A stretch of DNA of 64,000 nucleotides, from NCBI GenBank assembly GCA_016716565.1, contig JADJWC010000004.1:507735-571734 (forward strand), given 5' to 3'. Position 1 is the stretch's first letter. The number at the start of each line of letters is the position of its first letter. This document shows positions 8,147 through 17,533 of the stretch, piece after piece. The position numbers were made by a program, and so were the translations under genes. Source of the DNA: a bacterium. GTDB lineage: Bacteria; Bacteroidota; Ignavibacteria; Ignavibacteriales; Ignavibacteriaceae. The notes under the pieces are model-generated. The model was not told the origin of the DNA. It ran no database searches and saw nothing but the letters and a program-made list of their open reading frames with translations.

Positions 8147-9369
8147 TGCTTTTCGAAAGATTCATTGCAAAGAGATATTTGGTATCCAAGCACAAGATAA
8201 ATTTCATTACAATAATTTCAATTATCTCAATTGCCGGAATCACGATTGGTGTCGCAGCTTTAATAGTTGTGCTTTCAGTATTTAATGGATTTGGCAGTCT
8301 TGTTACAAGTTACCTGATGAGCCTCGATCCTCACATCCGTATCAACGCAATTACTGAAGAAGGAGAAAAATCAATCGGCAGTCTTGAGAAAAGCTTGATG
8401 AATAATGGTAATATAAAATCTTACTCCGCATTCGTAGAAGGAAAAGTATTAGCATACAACAAAGGAATAACACAAGTAGTAAATCTGAAAGGTATTGAAG
8501 CTAAATCTGTGAATAATGTTTATCTGCTTGATGAAAATATTGTAGATGGAGATGATAAATTTTCTGATGAATCTTCTGTATTTATCGGATTGCCCTTAGC
8601 TGATAAACTTCGGGTGATGGCCGGCGATACTCTCACAATCATATCACCTTTAAATATTGAACAGGCAATAACTCAGCTTTCACTTCCTTTATCAAAGAGG
8701 TTTATTATTGCAGGAGTTTTTATCTCAAAAAATAACGAATATGATGAAGGCTACATATTTTGTGAATTGAAAGATGGTCAATATTTATTTGGTTATAAAA
8801 AGAATTTTCAGGGATATGATGTGAGACTTGATGACATTGATAAATCTAATTCAGTTAAACAAAAACTGGTTTCACAATTGGATCAAAATCAATTCAGTAT
8901 TAACACCTGGTATGATTTCCACCAAGAACTTTATTCAGTAATGCAGATTGAAAGATGGACTGCTTACATCATACTTTCTTTAATTATAGCAGTTGCGACT
9001 TTCAATATACTTGGATCATTGTCAATGTCGGTGATTGAAAAGAAACGTGACATTGGAATACTTCGATCGATGGGCGTGACTGAGAAATCTGTTTTGAAAA
9101 TTTTTATGTTCGAAGGATTACTGATCGGTATAATCGGAACATTGCTGGGTGTAATAATTGGTTATCTTGTATGTTACATTCAGATTGAATATAATATTTA
9201 TCCACTAGATCCATCACAATACAAAATTGATTCTCTTCCGATTGAGATAAGAATATCTGACTTCTTCTTTATCAGCTTCGCTTCTATGCTGCTCTCATAT
9301 CTGGCATCATTATATCCAGCAAAAAAAGCATCGAGAGTAAATCCGATTAATGCAATCAAATGGGAGTAA
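8146..9369 (+). CDS. lolE: ABC transporter permease, LolC/LolE family
   Basis: The 407-residue permease is homologous to the product of the preceding gene: N-terminal helix FITIISIISIAGITIGVAAL, periplasmic domain (about residues 50-270), then three membrane helices with the cytoplasmic loop EKKRDIGILRSMGVTEKSV and the end PINAIKWE. The start codon overlaps the upstream stop, indicating translational coupling. Two different permeases next to one ATPase fit the LolC/LolE heterodimer arrangement that extracts outer-membrane lipoproteins from the inner membrane. Which of the two corresponds to C or E cannot be settled from sequence alone. Confidence 0.88.
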   Translation: MLFERFIAKRYLVSKHKINFITIISIISIAGITIGVAALIVVLSVFNGFGSLVTSYLMSLDPHIRINAITEEGEKSIGSLEKSLMNNGNIKSYSAFVEGKVLAYNKGITQVVNLKGIEAKSVNNVYLLDENIVDGDDKFSDESSVFIGLPLADKLRVMAGDTLTIISPLNIEQAITQLSLPLSKRFIIAGVFISKNNEYDEGYIFCELKDGQYLFGYKKNFQGYDVRLDDIDKSNSVKQKLVSQLDQNQFSINTWYDFHQELYSVMQIERWTAYIILSLIIAVATFNILGSLSMSVIEKKRDIGILRSMGVTEKSVLKIFMFEGLLIGIIGTLLGVIIGYLVCYIQIEYNIYPLDPSQYKIDSLPIEIRISDFFFISFASMLLSYLASLYPAKKASRVNPINAIKWE

Positions 9370-9387
9370 TATCAATCAATTTTTAAA

Positions 9388-10092
9388 ATGAATCAAACTA
9401 AGAAAATGAGTAATACTATTTTATCAGCAAATAATATTTATAAATCTTTTCAAACTACGAGAAAGAATAATCTGGAAGTTCTGAAAGGAGTATCGCTTAA
9501 GATTGAGGAGAAAAGAATTACAATTATCGTAGGCGCATCAGGTGCTGGTAAAAGTACATTGCTGCATTTGCTGGGAGGACTCGACCGACCAGATTCCGGT
9601 GAGGTTTTATATGATGAAGAAAATATTTTTAATTACTCTGAAGACAAATTGGCAAAATTCAGAAATGGAAATGTTGGTTTTGTTTTTCAATTTCATCATC
9701 TATTGCCTGAATTTACTGCTCTGGAAAATGTAATTATACCGCAATTAATCAGTGGGAAAAATTTTCCTGAAGCAAAACTTAAGAGTGAACAATTACTTCA
9801 AACGGTAGGTTTATCAAAAAGGATTGATCATAAACCAGCAGAACTTTCAGGTGGCGAACAGCAAAGAGTTGCTGTTGCCAGGGCACTTGCAAACGATCCA
9901 AAAATTATTTTTGCTGATGAACCGACCGGCAATCTTGATTCAGTAAATAGTGAAGACATTCACAATCTAATTCTGGATTTAAAGACAAGCATCGGAGTAA
10001 CATTTGTTATCGTTACTCATAATCAACAACTGGTTAACCTTGCAGATCAAATTCTCGAAATTAAAGATGGAAAAATTCTTCCGAGAGATTAA
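9388..10092 (+). CDS. lolD: Lipoprotein-releasing ABC transporter ATP-binding protein
   Basis: A compact ABC ATPase of 234 residues: Walker A GASGAGKST near residue 50, Q-loop FVFQFHHLLPEFTALENV, signature LSGGEQQRVAVARAL, Walker B IIFADEPTGNLD and the switch histidine in VIVTHNQ. Sequence and length match the LolD/MacB-like subfamily. It lies 18 bases downstream of the second permease and is the energy-coupling subunit of the exporter. A second possible start (MSNTILS at 9406) is equally plausible. The gene converges on pepA, with only four bases between the two stops. Confidence 0.92.
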   Translation: MNQTKKMSNTILSANNIYKSFQTTRKNNLEVLKGVSLKIEEKRITIIVGASGAGKSTLLHLLGGLDRPDSGEVLYDEENIFNYSEDKLAKFRNGNVGFVFQFHHLLPEFTALENVIIPQLISGKNFPEAKLKSEQLLQTVGLSKRIDHKPAELSGGEQQRVAVARALANDPKIIFADEPTGNLDSVNSEDIHNLILDLKTSIGVTFVIVTHNQQLVNLADQILEIKDGKILPRD

Positions 10093-10096
10093 TTTC

Positions 10097-11587
10097 CTAA
10101 GACTGACTTATCTTCTGTGAGAGATATTCAATCATCAATCTCACGCCAAATCCGGTCATAAACGTTTTGTTATAATTAGTAAGTTCGTTTGCACTTGCTG
10201 GTCCGGCAATATCAAGATGCGCCCAAGGGATTTTCTTATCAACAAAGTTCTCTAAAAATTTTGCGGCTGTAATTGCTCCTCCCCAACGTCCACCATCATT
10301 ATTAACGTCAGCAATCTTGCTTTCATTTTCTTTATGATAGTCATCCCACATCGGTAAACGCCAGACCCTATCATAAGTTTTCATTCCGGCTTCATAAAGA
10401 TCATCAGCCATTCTATCATTTTTTGTAAACAGGCCGGCAGCATTAATGCCGAGCGCGACAACGCAAGCTCCTGTCAAAGTTGCGAAGTCAATTATTTCGT
10501 CAGGATTTTCTTTCGATGCATAATCGAGTGCATCTGCAAGAATCATTCGTCCTTCTGCATCAGTATGACCTACTTCAATTGTTTTTCCAGATGCTGTTTT
10601 AACAACATCACTGGGTCTCATAGCTTCGCCATTAATCATATTTTCGGCTGCGGGAATTACTCCAAGAATTTCCATTGGAAAATTTGCTTTTGATGCTGCC
10701 AGGATTGCTCCGGACATATCACCTTTCATTTCCAACATTCCCTGCCATGGTTTGATGCAATAACCACCTGTATCGAAAGTAACTCCCTTCCCAACTAAGG
10801 CAATTTTTTTCATGTTGGATTGCTTTTGCCTTGGCTTATATTCGATAACAATGAATCTCGGTTTCGCATTGCTGCCCTGACCAACGGCAAGCAAACCACC
10901 CATATTTCTTTTTTTAACTTCCTTTTCATCGAATATCGTTACTTTCAATCCGGCTTTAGTTAAAGTTTCTTTTATTCTATCAGCCAGCTCAAACGGACGC
11001 AGAGATGACGGTGGTTCATTTTGAAGATCTTTTGTAAAAAATATTCCTTCCACTAAAATATTAGTCTTGGCAATAGCCGACTTAACAAGCTTTTCATCTT
11101 TCGCGTAAATAAAAACTGAAAGATTTCTCGTTCTGTCTTTTTCTTTTTTGAATTTATCAAAAGAATAATTTCCAAGAGAAATACCTTCAAGAAAAGTACG
11201 GTAGTAATATTCTTCTTCATCAAAATATTTTTTTACCAGTTCATATTCAGGAATGAATAAATGTAACGATTGAACCTCATCATTTTTGACTTCCTTGATC
11301 AAACCTGCAAGATGATTTCTGAAATAATCAACGGAAAACTTTTCATCAGTCTTAAATTTATGCAAGATTATGTGTTCAGGTTTTCCTTTAGGATTTGAGA
11401 TGCTTATCTGCTTATTCTTTTTGGCTTGAATATTTTTAAGTTGAAGTTCTGACAATTTAATTTTGAATTTCTTTTCAAAAGTAGCAATCGAATTTTTGAT
11501 ATTCTTATCATCTGTAATGAAATGGACGGCAATAGAAAGTGGTGAAAAAATCAGTTTACCACCAATTTTGTAATTCAATCTGAACAT
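10097..11587 (-). CDS. pepA: Leucyl aminopeptidase (M17 family)
   Basis: The 496-residue protein has an N-terminal alpha/beta domain and a C-terminal M17 catalytic domain. The metal/catalytic motifs are VGKGVTFDTGGYCIKP (Lys and Asp), KGDMSGA (Lys, Asp) and HTDAEGRMILADAL, the equivalent of the family signature NTDAEGRL with His in place of the first Asn. M17 enzymes are cytoplasmic two-metal aminopeptidases that remove N-terminal residues and act in peptide turnover. The start lies one base after the stop of the upstream DHH gene, so the two are probably cotranscribed. Confidence 0.9.
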   Translation of the reverse strand: MFRLNYKIGGKLIFSPLSIAVHFITDDKNIKNSIATFEKKFKIKLSELQLKNIQAKKNKQISISNPKGKPEHIILHKFKTDEKFSVDYFRNHLAGLIKEVKNDEVQSLHLFIPEYELVKKYFDEEEYYYRTFLEGISLGNYSFDKFKKEKDRTRNLSVFIYAKDEKLVKSAIAKTNILVEGIFFTKDLQNEPPSSLRPFELADRIKETLTKAGLKVTIFDEKEVKKRNMGGLLAVGQGSNAKPRFIVIEYKPRQKQSNMKKIALVGKGVTFDTGGYCIKPWQGMLEMKGDMSGAILAASKANFPMEILGVIPAAENMINGEAMRPSDVVKTASGKTIEVGHTDAEGRMILADALDYASKENPDEIIDFATLTGACVVALGINAAGLFTKNDRMADDLYEAGMKTYDRVWRLPMWDDYHKENESKIADVNNDGGRWGGAITAAKFLENFVDKKIPWAHLDIAGPASANELTNYNKTFMTGFGVRLMIEYLSQKISQS

Positions 11588-11588
11588 T

Positions 11589-12587
11589 TTAACCTTTTGA
11601 ATAATTATTAATAAATTTCTCTGCTTCTTTTAATATTTCAGGGATCGATTGATTCATATCAGAATTATGAAAACGTGCTCCAGCAGCATTTGTATGTCCA
11701 CCACCACCGAACAAACCAGCAAGCTTATTCACCGGTAAATCCCCTTTCGATCTGAAACTTACTTTGAACCCATTCTTTAGCTCGATGAAAAGTAAACCGA
11801 GTGTGACTCCTTCAACTGAAATAATGTAGTTTACAAAATTTTCAGTATCACTTTCCATAGCTTCCAAATCAATAAAATCTTCCTGAGTTATAACCATATA
11901 ACCAACTTTATTTTCAGCGATTAACTGTAATGAACTCAATGACCTTCCAAGTAATTTAATTTTACTTAATTTACTTTCATCATAAAGCTGATCATAAATT
12001 TCTGTCGGGTTAACACCTTTATCCAGAAGTTCGGCAATGTTTCTATGAAGTTCTGCTGTAGTTCTTTCAAAACGAAAAGAGCCGGTATCGGTCATTATCG
12101 CAGCATATAGTGGTGCAGCAATATCTAAATCTAAATTAACAATGCCGGTTTTTTTTATCAGTTCAAATATGATATGACCAGTCGCTGCATAATCGGGAGC
12201 AATAAAATAATGGTCAACGAATTTTTCAGGATCCTGATGATGATCAATACAAATTTTAATATTATTCGATTCAAAAAAACCTGATTGCATGCTAACCAGC
12301 CGATCAGATCTGTTAAAATCTAAAGCTACAAGTACATCGGAAGAATTGAAATAATTAATATGTTTGCTCGCATCATACTTCTCTATGCTATTATCAACAT
12401 CAAGGAATTTCAAATTATATGGAGTCGCACTGTGGTTGATGATTTTATAGGACTTACCAAGTTTCAATAATAGATTAGAGAATGCTATCTCCGAGCCAAT
12501 CGCATCTGCATCCGGGTTAACATGTGTTGTTAGCAGGAAGGATTTGTTACTATTAATTATATCTGCGAGTTTTTGAAAATTTATCAT
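11589..12587 (-). CDS. nrnA: DHH/DHHA1 phosphoesterase, NrnA-like (oligoribonuclease / pAp phosphatase)
   Basis: I start at the ATG at 12587 (MINFQKLADIIN) because the longer frame would begin inside the terminator of the upstream korAB genes. The ~332-residue protein has the DHH motifs TTHVNPDADAIGSE, VALDFNRSDRL and CIDHHQDP in the N-terminal domain and the DHHA1 substrate-binding motif GGGGHTNAAGAR near the C-terminus. Members of this group degrade very short RNAs and dephosphorylate 3'-phosphoadenosine 5'-phosphate. It sits directly upstream of pepA with a one-base gap. Confidence 0.88.
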   Translation of the reverse strand: MINFQKLADIINSNKSFLLTTHVNPDADAIGSEIAFSNLLLKLGKSYKIINHSATPYNLKFLDVDNSIEKYDASKHINYFNSSDVLVALDFNRSDRLVSMQSGFFESNNIKICIDHHQDPEKFVDHYFIAPDYAATGHIIFELIKKTGIVNLDLDIAAPLYAAIMTDTGSFRFERTTAELHRNIAELLDKGVNPTEIYDQLYDESKLSKIKLLGRSLSSLQLIAENKVGYMVITQEDFIDLEAMESDTENFVNYIISVEGVTLGLLFIELKNGFKVSFRSKGDLPVNKLAGLFGGGGHTNAAGARFHNSDMNQSIPEILKEAEKFINNYSKG

Positions 12588-12589
12588 TA

Positions 12590-12618
12590 ATAATAAAAGG
12601 GGCTTATATAAAAGCCCC
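12590..12618 (-). terminator. Intrinsic terminator after korAB
   Basis: On the minus strand, stem GGGGCTT/AAGCCCC (12612-12618 with 12599-12605) is followed by TTTTATT. It lies between the korB stop and the nrnA start. Confidence 0.75.
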
Positions 12619-12647
12619 ATCCACTGAAATATAATTCATGAAGTATA

Positions 12648-13685
12648 TTAAGCCACTTCCCAGGTGTTTGAGCCGAAAAGTACTTTTTCTAAATCTCCTT
12701 TTCCTTTTTTCTCGATGATTTTATCGATCTGATTTTTTATACCTTCGTCATAAGTCTCTTTAATTACTTGTCTAAACACTCCGATCGGACTAGGCAAATC
12801 TGGTCTGTCATCGAGATGTGCAAGTATCATTGCATGAACAGGAGCATCGGAAAATTCATCATGAACCCAGAGATCATCCTTTGAGTATTTACCGTTGGAA
12901 ATATCAACAACAATAGGATGAGCACCATCCAATTTTATTCCTTTATCCTGATTCTTACCAAATACCATCGGTTTGCCATGTTCAAGCACTAAAACGTGAT
13001 CGTCTTTTGTTTCTTTTTCTGTCAATAGTTCGAATGCACCATCATTAAAAATATTGCAATTTTGAAAAATCTCAAGAAGTGCAAATCCTTTGTGCTGGCC
13101 TATCCTTCTTATCATTTCCTGCATGTGTTTTGGATTTCGATCAATCGAACGGGCTACAAATGTAGCATCAGATCCAAGTGCGAGTGAGAGCGGATTAAAT
13201 GGATAATCAACGCTTCCGAAAGGAGTTGTTTTGGTAACTTTACCTTTTTCGGATGTTGGTGAATATTGTCCTTTGGTCAATCCGTAAATCCTATTATTAA
13301 ATAGAAGAACTTTTAGATCAACATTTTTCCTGCAAGCATGTATAAAGTGATTTCCACCGATACTCAATAAATCTCCATCACCTGTTGCGACCCAAACTGA
13401 CAAATCAGGATTAGCTACTTTAACACCTGTTGCAATTATCGCAGCACGACCGTGAATTCCATGAAAACCATAAGTATTCATATAGTACGGAAAGCGGCTT
13501 GAACATCCGATTCCCGAAACCCATACAATTTTTTCTTTATTGGTTTGAATTAAGTCAGGAAAAGTTCTCTGAACCTGCGCAAGGATTGAATAATCTCCGC
13601 ATCCGGGACACCAGCGAACGTCCTGATCACTTGTAAAATCTTTCGCAGTATATTTTTGCGTTACTACTTCTGGACTATTTGCCAT
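12648..13685 (-). CDS. korB: 2-oxoacid:ferredoxin oxidoreductase, beta subunit
   Basis: The thiamine-diphosphate-binding beta subunit of 2-oxoglutarate (or related 2-oxoacid) ferredoxin oxidoreductase, about 345 residues. Visible motifs are WCPGCGDYSILAQVQ with its cysteines, GIGCSSRFPYYMNTYGFHG, and the ThDP/Mg site GDGDLLSIGGNH...NNRIYGLTKGQYSPTS. I choose the ATG at 13685 (MANSPEVV) because a strong GGAGGTGG site precedes it. The start overlaps the end of the alpha-subunit gene by 11 bases. The enzyme makes acyl-CoA, CO2 and reduced ferredoxin from 2-oxoacids, or runs in reverse in the reductive TCA cycle. Confidence 0.93.
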   Translation of the reverse strand: MANSPEVVTQKYTAKDFTSDQDVRWCPGCGDYSILAQVQRTFPDLIQTNKEKIVWVSGIGCSSRFPYYMNTYGFHGIHGRAAIIATGVKVANPDLSVWVATGDGDLLSIGGNHFIHACRKNVDLKVLLFNNRIYGLTKGQYSPTSEKGKVTKTTPFGSVDYPFNPLSLALGSDATFVARSIDRNPKHMQEMIRRIGQHKGFALLEIFQNCNIFNDGAFELLTEKETKDDHVLVLEHGKPMVFGKNQDKGIKLDGAHPIVVDISNGKYSKDDLWVHDEFSDAPVHAMILAHLDDRPDLPSPIGVFRQVIKETYDEGIKNQIDKIIEKKGKGDLEKVLFGSNTWEVA

Positions 13686-15528
13686 TTCCACCTCCAAGTA
13701 AAGAATTTATCTTTTCTAAAATATCATTGACTTTAAGCGGTAATCCTCTTACCACATTCAATTGTTCAACTTGAATTAAATACTCACTCCGAATCAAATG
13801 TGCTAGTTGACCAAGGTTAATTTCTGGGATTAATATCTTTTTAAAGTTCTTAAGAACCTGTCCCGTATTTTTAGGCATAGGGTTTAAATATCTCAAATGG
13901 GCCTGTGATACTCTTAATCCTGATTTTCTTGCTTTATTAACTGCATCTTTAATTGACCCGTATGTACCGCCCCAACCAAGTACCAATAAATCTCCTTTTT
14001 CATCGCCATCAACCTCTAGATCTGGTATGTCATTGGCAATTCTTTTAACTTTTTCTGTTCTTAGCTTAACCATTCTATCGTGATTTTCCGGATCGTAATT
14101 TACAGTTCCATAAACATCAGCTTTTTCAAGACCACCTATTCTGTGTTCTAAACCTGGTGTTCCCGGAATAGCCCATGGCCTAGCAAGATTGTCATTTCTT
14201 AAATACGGGTAAAATCTTTCCGGATCAGTACGGAATTTCACAGAAATATCGGGAAGTTCATTTACATGAGGAATTCTCCAGGGCTCAGAACCATTTCCAA
14301 GATAGCCGTCTGTCAGAAGAATTACTGGAGTCATATACTTTAATGCTATTCTTGATGCTTCTACTGCCATATAGAAACAATCTCGTGGTGTTCTTGCGGC
14401 GAGTACACACACAGGGGCTTCTCCGTTTCTTCCATACATTGCCTGCAAAAGATCTGCCTGTTCAGTCTTGGTTGGTAAACCGGTACTCGGTCCGCCTCTT
14501 TGAACGTTTACAATAACGAGAGGTAACTCAGTCATTACTGCTAAACCAATAGCTTCCGTCTTTAATGATAAACCTGGTCCGCTTGTGGTTGTTAATGCAA
14601 GATTACCAGCAAAAGCAGCACCGATCGCGGATGTAATTCCAGCTATTTCATCTTCTGCCTGAACAGTTTTTACTCCAAAGTTTTTATATGAACTTAAATA
14701 TTGTAAAATTTCTGATGCAGGTGTGATTGGATATGAACCAAGAAATAATGGCAATCCACTTTTAACAGATGCTGTTAAAAATCCGAGTGCAGTTGCTTCA
14801 TTACCAGAAATATTCCGGTAGATACCTTTTGGAAGTTTTGCAGCTTCAACTTTATATCTCGTAGTAAATATTTCTGTCATCTCACCAAATTTATGACCAG
14901 CTTGAAGCGCCTTTGTATTTGCTTCCACATACTCAGGTTTATTTTTGAATTTATCTTTAATCCAATCTTCAGTGTTTTTAAGAGGTCTGTCGTATAACCA
15001 GTACATCAAGCCAAGTGCAAAAAAGTTTTTACATCTTGCAACTTCTTTAGGACTTAAAGGTAATCCTTCCAGTGCATTTGCTGTTAGTGATGAGATTGGT
15101 ACCTGATGCAGTTCGTAACCGCTAAGGGAATCATCCTCGAGAGGGTTCGATTCAAAATTTGCCAACTTTAAATTTTTCTGATCGAATGCATCTGAATTTA
15201 CAATTAGTACTCCACCATTTTTAAGTTCTTTAAGATTTTTTCTTAAAGCTGCTGGATTCATCGCAACAAGAACATCCGGAAGATCACCGGGTGTATTTAC
15301 GTCTTCACTTCCAAAACTTAATTGAAAACCGCTCACACCATAAATTGTTCCGGCGGGTGCTCTGATCTCGGCAGGATAATCGGGCAAAGTATTTAAATCG
15401 TTTCCGATCCAGGCAGTTGTATCACTAAACTGACTACCGGTTAATTGCATTCCGTCGCCGGAATCGCCTGCAAATCGCACAGTAACGTTTGTTACTACTC
15501 TGAATTCTTTTTCTTTAATTTCTGACAT
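13675..15528 (-). CDS. korA: 2-oxoacid:ferredoxin oxidoreductase, alpha subunit (gamma-alpha fusion)
   Basis: The 617-residue subunit has an N-terminal gamma domain (VRFAGDSGDGMQLTG, residues ~15-200) fused to the pyrimidine-binding alpha domain (GSYPITPASEILQYL near residue 270, TTSGPGLSLKTEAIGLAV, VNVQRGGPSTGLPTKTEQ). This layout is usual for the two-subunit KorAB type of 2-oxoglutarate:ferredoxin oxidoreductase. The downstream beta gene overlaps it. No 4Fe-4S ferredoxin domain is visible here, as expected for this two-subunit class. Substrate assignment to 2-oxoglutarate is by family resemblance. Confidence 0.93.
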   Translation of the reverse strand: MSEIKEKEFRVVTNVTVRFAGDSGDGMQLTGSQFSDTTAWIGNDLNTLPDYPAEIRAPAGTIYGVSGFQLSFGSEDVNTPGDLPDVLVAMNPAALRKNLKELKNGGVLIVNSDAFDQKNLKLANFESNPLEDDSLSGYELHQVPISSLTANALEGLPLSPKEVARCKNFFALGLMYWLYDRPLKNTEDWIKDKFKNKPEYVEANTKALQAGHKFGEMTEIFTTRYKVEAAKLPKGIYRNISGNEATALGFLTASVKSGLPLFLGSYPITPASEILQYLSSYKNFGVKTVQAEDEIAGITSAIGAAFAGNLALTTTSGPGLSLKTEAIGLAVMTELPLVIVNVQRGGPSTGLPTKTEQADLLQAMYGRNGEAPVCVLAARTPRDCFYMAVEASRIALKYMTPVILLTDGYLGNGSEPWRIPHVNELPDISVKFRTDPERFYPYLRNDNLARPWAIPGTPGLEHRIGGLEKADVYGTVNYDPENHDRMVKLRTEKVKRIANDIPDLEVDGDEKGDLLVLGWGGTYGSIKDAVNKARKSGLRVSQAHLRYLNPMPKNTGQVLKNFKKILIPEINLGQLAHLIRSEYLIQVEQLNVVRGLPLKVNDILEKINSLLGGGNGK

Positions 15529-15607
15529 TTAACCAATTCCTAAATTTTTTATTGCTAATAAAGTTACTAAGTCCTGTTTGATTTATCAATGTAATTATTA
15601 GTAAATG

Positions 15608-17374
15608 TTAATTAACGTTCTCAATCTTTTTGTAAAATTCATTTGCATTAACGAATCCTGTAATTCTCTCCACTTCTTCTCCTTTTGAATTAAGAATTAA
15701 AACGGTCGGAACACCAACTATTTTGAATCGCTCTCTCAACGATTCAACTTCCGGTGATAATGCTTTCGTCATATCTGCTTTATAAGTTTCAAACTCTTTC
15801 GATAAAGAAATGACCTGAGGATCAGAAAATGTAAGCGCATCAAGTTCTTTACAGGGGATGCACCAGTCAGCATAAAAATCAATTATCACTCCCCTGCCTG
15901 AAATTTCATTCAATGCATCTTCGGTGAACGGCTGCCAATCAACAGATTTTGTTTCTGATGGAACGAGTGCATAAACACCTATGGCCATAATTAGAACAGA
16001 GAAAACTATTTTAAAAATTCTGAATCCTTTGACTGAGTTCGCCAGCTTTTCAAAAAATAAAAGATAAATTGCTGTTCCAATCATGAATACAGGAAGGACA
16101 TATCCAGAAATACTTTTTGGTAAGAGTGGAAGCAGAAAGTATAAAGCCATTCCAATAAGAATGAATCCGAATATATGCTTTACAGCATCCATCCATTCAC
16201 CAGCTCTTGGCAGATTTTTTATCTTGCCAGAGAAGACAGCTAAAAACAGATAAGGAGTTCCAAGTCCAACTGCTAAAACGAAGAAGAGAAGAAAACCAAA
16301 AAACGGATCTTGTTTTGTAGCAACATAAGTAACTAATCCAAGAACAAAAGGACCAATACAGGGTGCCGCAACTATTCCCATCGTTAATCCCATAAAGAAA
16401 GCTCCGTACAATCCGGCTTTTGCCCCACCTGCTTTGTTAACCAAACTATCAGGTAATTTGAACTCATAAACTCCAAACATACTTAGTGATAGAGCAAGCA
16501 TTATTGCAACTATAATAAGAATAACGATTGGATTTTGAAGCAGCGCACCAAATACCGCACCTGTCAAAGAGGTTATAACACCTATCGCAGAATATGTGAC
16601 AGCAAGTCCAAGTATGAATAAGATTCCCATAAAAAATAACTTGGTAGTACTTCCTTCACTCTGTCCGCCAAAATACCCAACTGTTATTGGTATTAAAGGA
16701 TAAACGCAGGGAGTTAAGTTCAGCGCTAAACCACCAAGAAAAACTAAAAGTAATCCGATTATCAAACCTTGATTTTCCAGTGCACTGGAAATCGGGTCAG
16801 ACTCTTCCTTCTCAACAGTTGATGTTTGGCTTAAACTTAAATTAATTTCACTGAATATTTCATCATTGATTGAATTTACCGGAGAGGTTTTATCTGCTAC
16901 TTCAATTGTCAATGTGTCGCTGACTGCCGTCGGTGCCTGGCAGCTAATATCATTACAAGCCTGATATTCAAGTTCAACAATTAGTGAGTATGTGCCTGGT
17001 GCAGTTGCTGAATCAACTTCGATCAAAGCACCAATGAAAACACTTCCTTCCCAAACGGATAATGGTGATTCAGAAAATGAGAACTTAAAATCGTGAGGTT
17101 TGGGATAAGCAATTTTAACTAATTTGAAATTAGGATTTTCCGGAATGATCAACGAAGTCGGGATCAAATATTCGTCATACGGTTTATCCGAATTAATATG
17201 CCATCCTTCATCAACATCGGTTTGTATAGCTATTTTAAATTCTGTTCCGGGATATACCTTATCAAAGGATTGGAATGTTTTAATTTTTACGAGATCTTTC
17301 TGCACACCAAATTGTGCGAAAGCACTTACTACAGATAGTAAGATTAAGATTGAAATTAATTTAAATATTTTCAT
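15608..17374 (-). CDS. dsbD: Protein-disulfide reductase DsbD
   Basis: The 588-residue protein follows the DsbD order: signal peptide; periplasmic N-terminal domain with the cysteine pair of QACNDISCQAP (near residue 140); eight-helix CcdA-like membrane domain with a cysteine in each half (NLTPCVYPLIP and VAAPCIGPFVLG); and a C-terminal thioredoxin domain with the active site YADWCIPCKELD (near residue 500). DsbD carries electrons from cytoplasmic thioredoxin across the inner membrane to periplasmic thiol proteins, supporting disulfide repair and cytochrome c maturation. All expected cysteine pairs are present. Confidence 0.93.
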   Translation of the reverse strand: MKIFKLISILILLSVVSAFAQFGVQKDLVKIKTFQSFDKVYPGTEFKIAIQTDVDEGWHINSDKPYDEYLIPTSLIIPENPNFKLVKIAYPKPHDFKFSFSESPLSVWEGSVFIGALIEVDSATAPGTYSLIVELEYQACNDISCQAPTAVSDTLTIEVADKTSPVNSINDEIFSEINLSLSQTSTVEKEESDPISSALENQGLIIGLLLVFLGGLALNLTPCVYPLIPITVGYFGGQSEGSTTKLFFMGILFILGLAVTYSAIGVITSLTGAVFGALLQNPIVILIIVAIMLALSLSMFGVYEFKLPDSLVNKAGGAKAGLYGAFFMGLTMGIVAAPCIGPFVLGLVTYVATKQDPFFGFLLFFVLAVGLGTPYLFLAVFSGKIKNLPRAGEWMDAVKHIFGFILIGMALYFLLPLLPKSISGYVLPVFMIGTAIYLLFFEKLANSVKGFRIFKIVFSVLIMAIGVYALVPSETKSVDWQPFTEDALNEISGRGVIIDFYADWCIPCKELDALTFSDPQVISLSKEFETYKADMTKALSPEVESLRERFKIVGVPTVLILNSKGEEVERITGFVNANEFYKKIENVN

Positions 17375-17533
17375 AATGTAGATTAAGCTATAATTATTGA
17401 ACAGAATATTAATTTTTAAAATCCTATTTGTAAAGTTAATTATTGGTAAGTAAATATTTTGAGGCTAGTACAGATTTTATAAGAGATTATTTCTTTTTTA
17501 ATCAATTAACGCATTTATCGCTCTCTAATTTAC

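Noticed and set aside
12588..12620. Longer start for the NrnA-like gene (MGLLYKPLLLL)
   Set aside because: These codons coincide with the korAB terminator hairpin; the ATG at 12587 opens the DHH fold.
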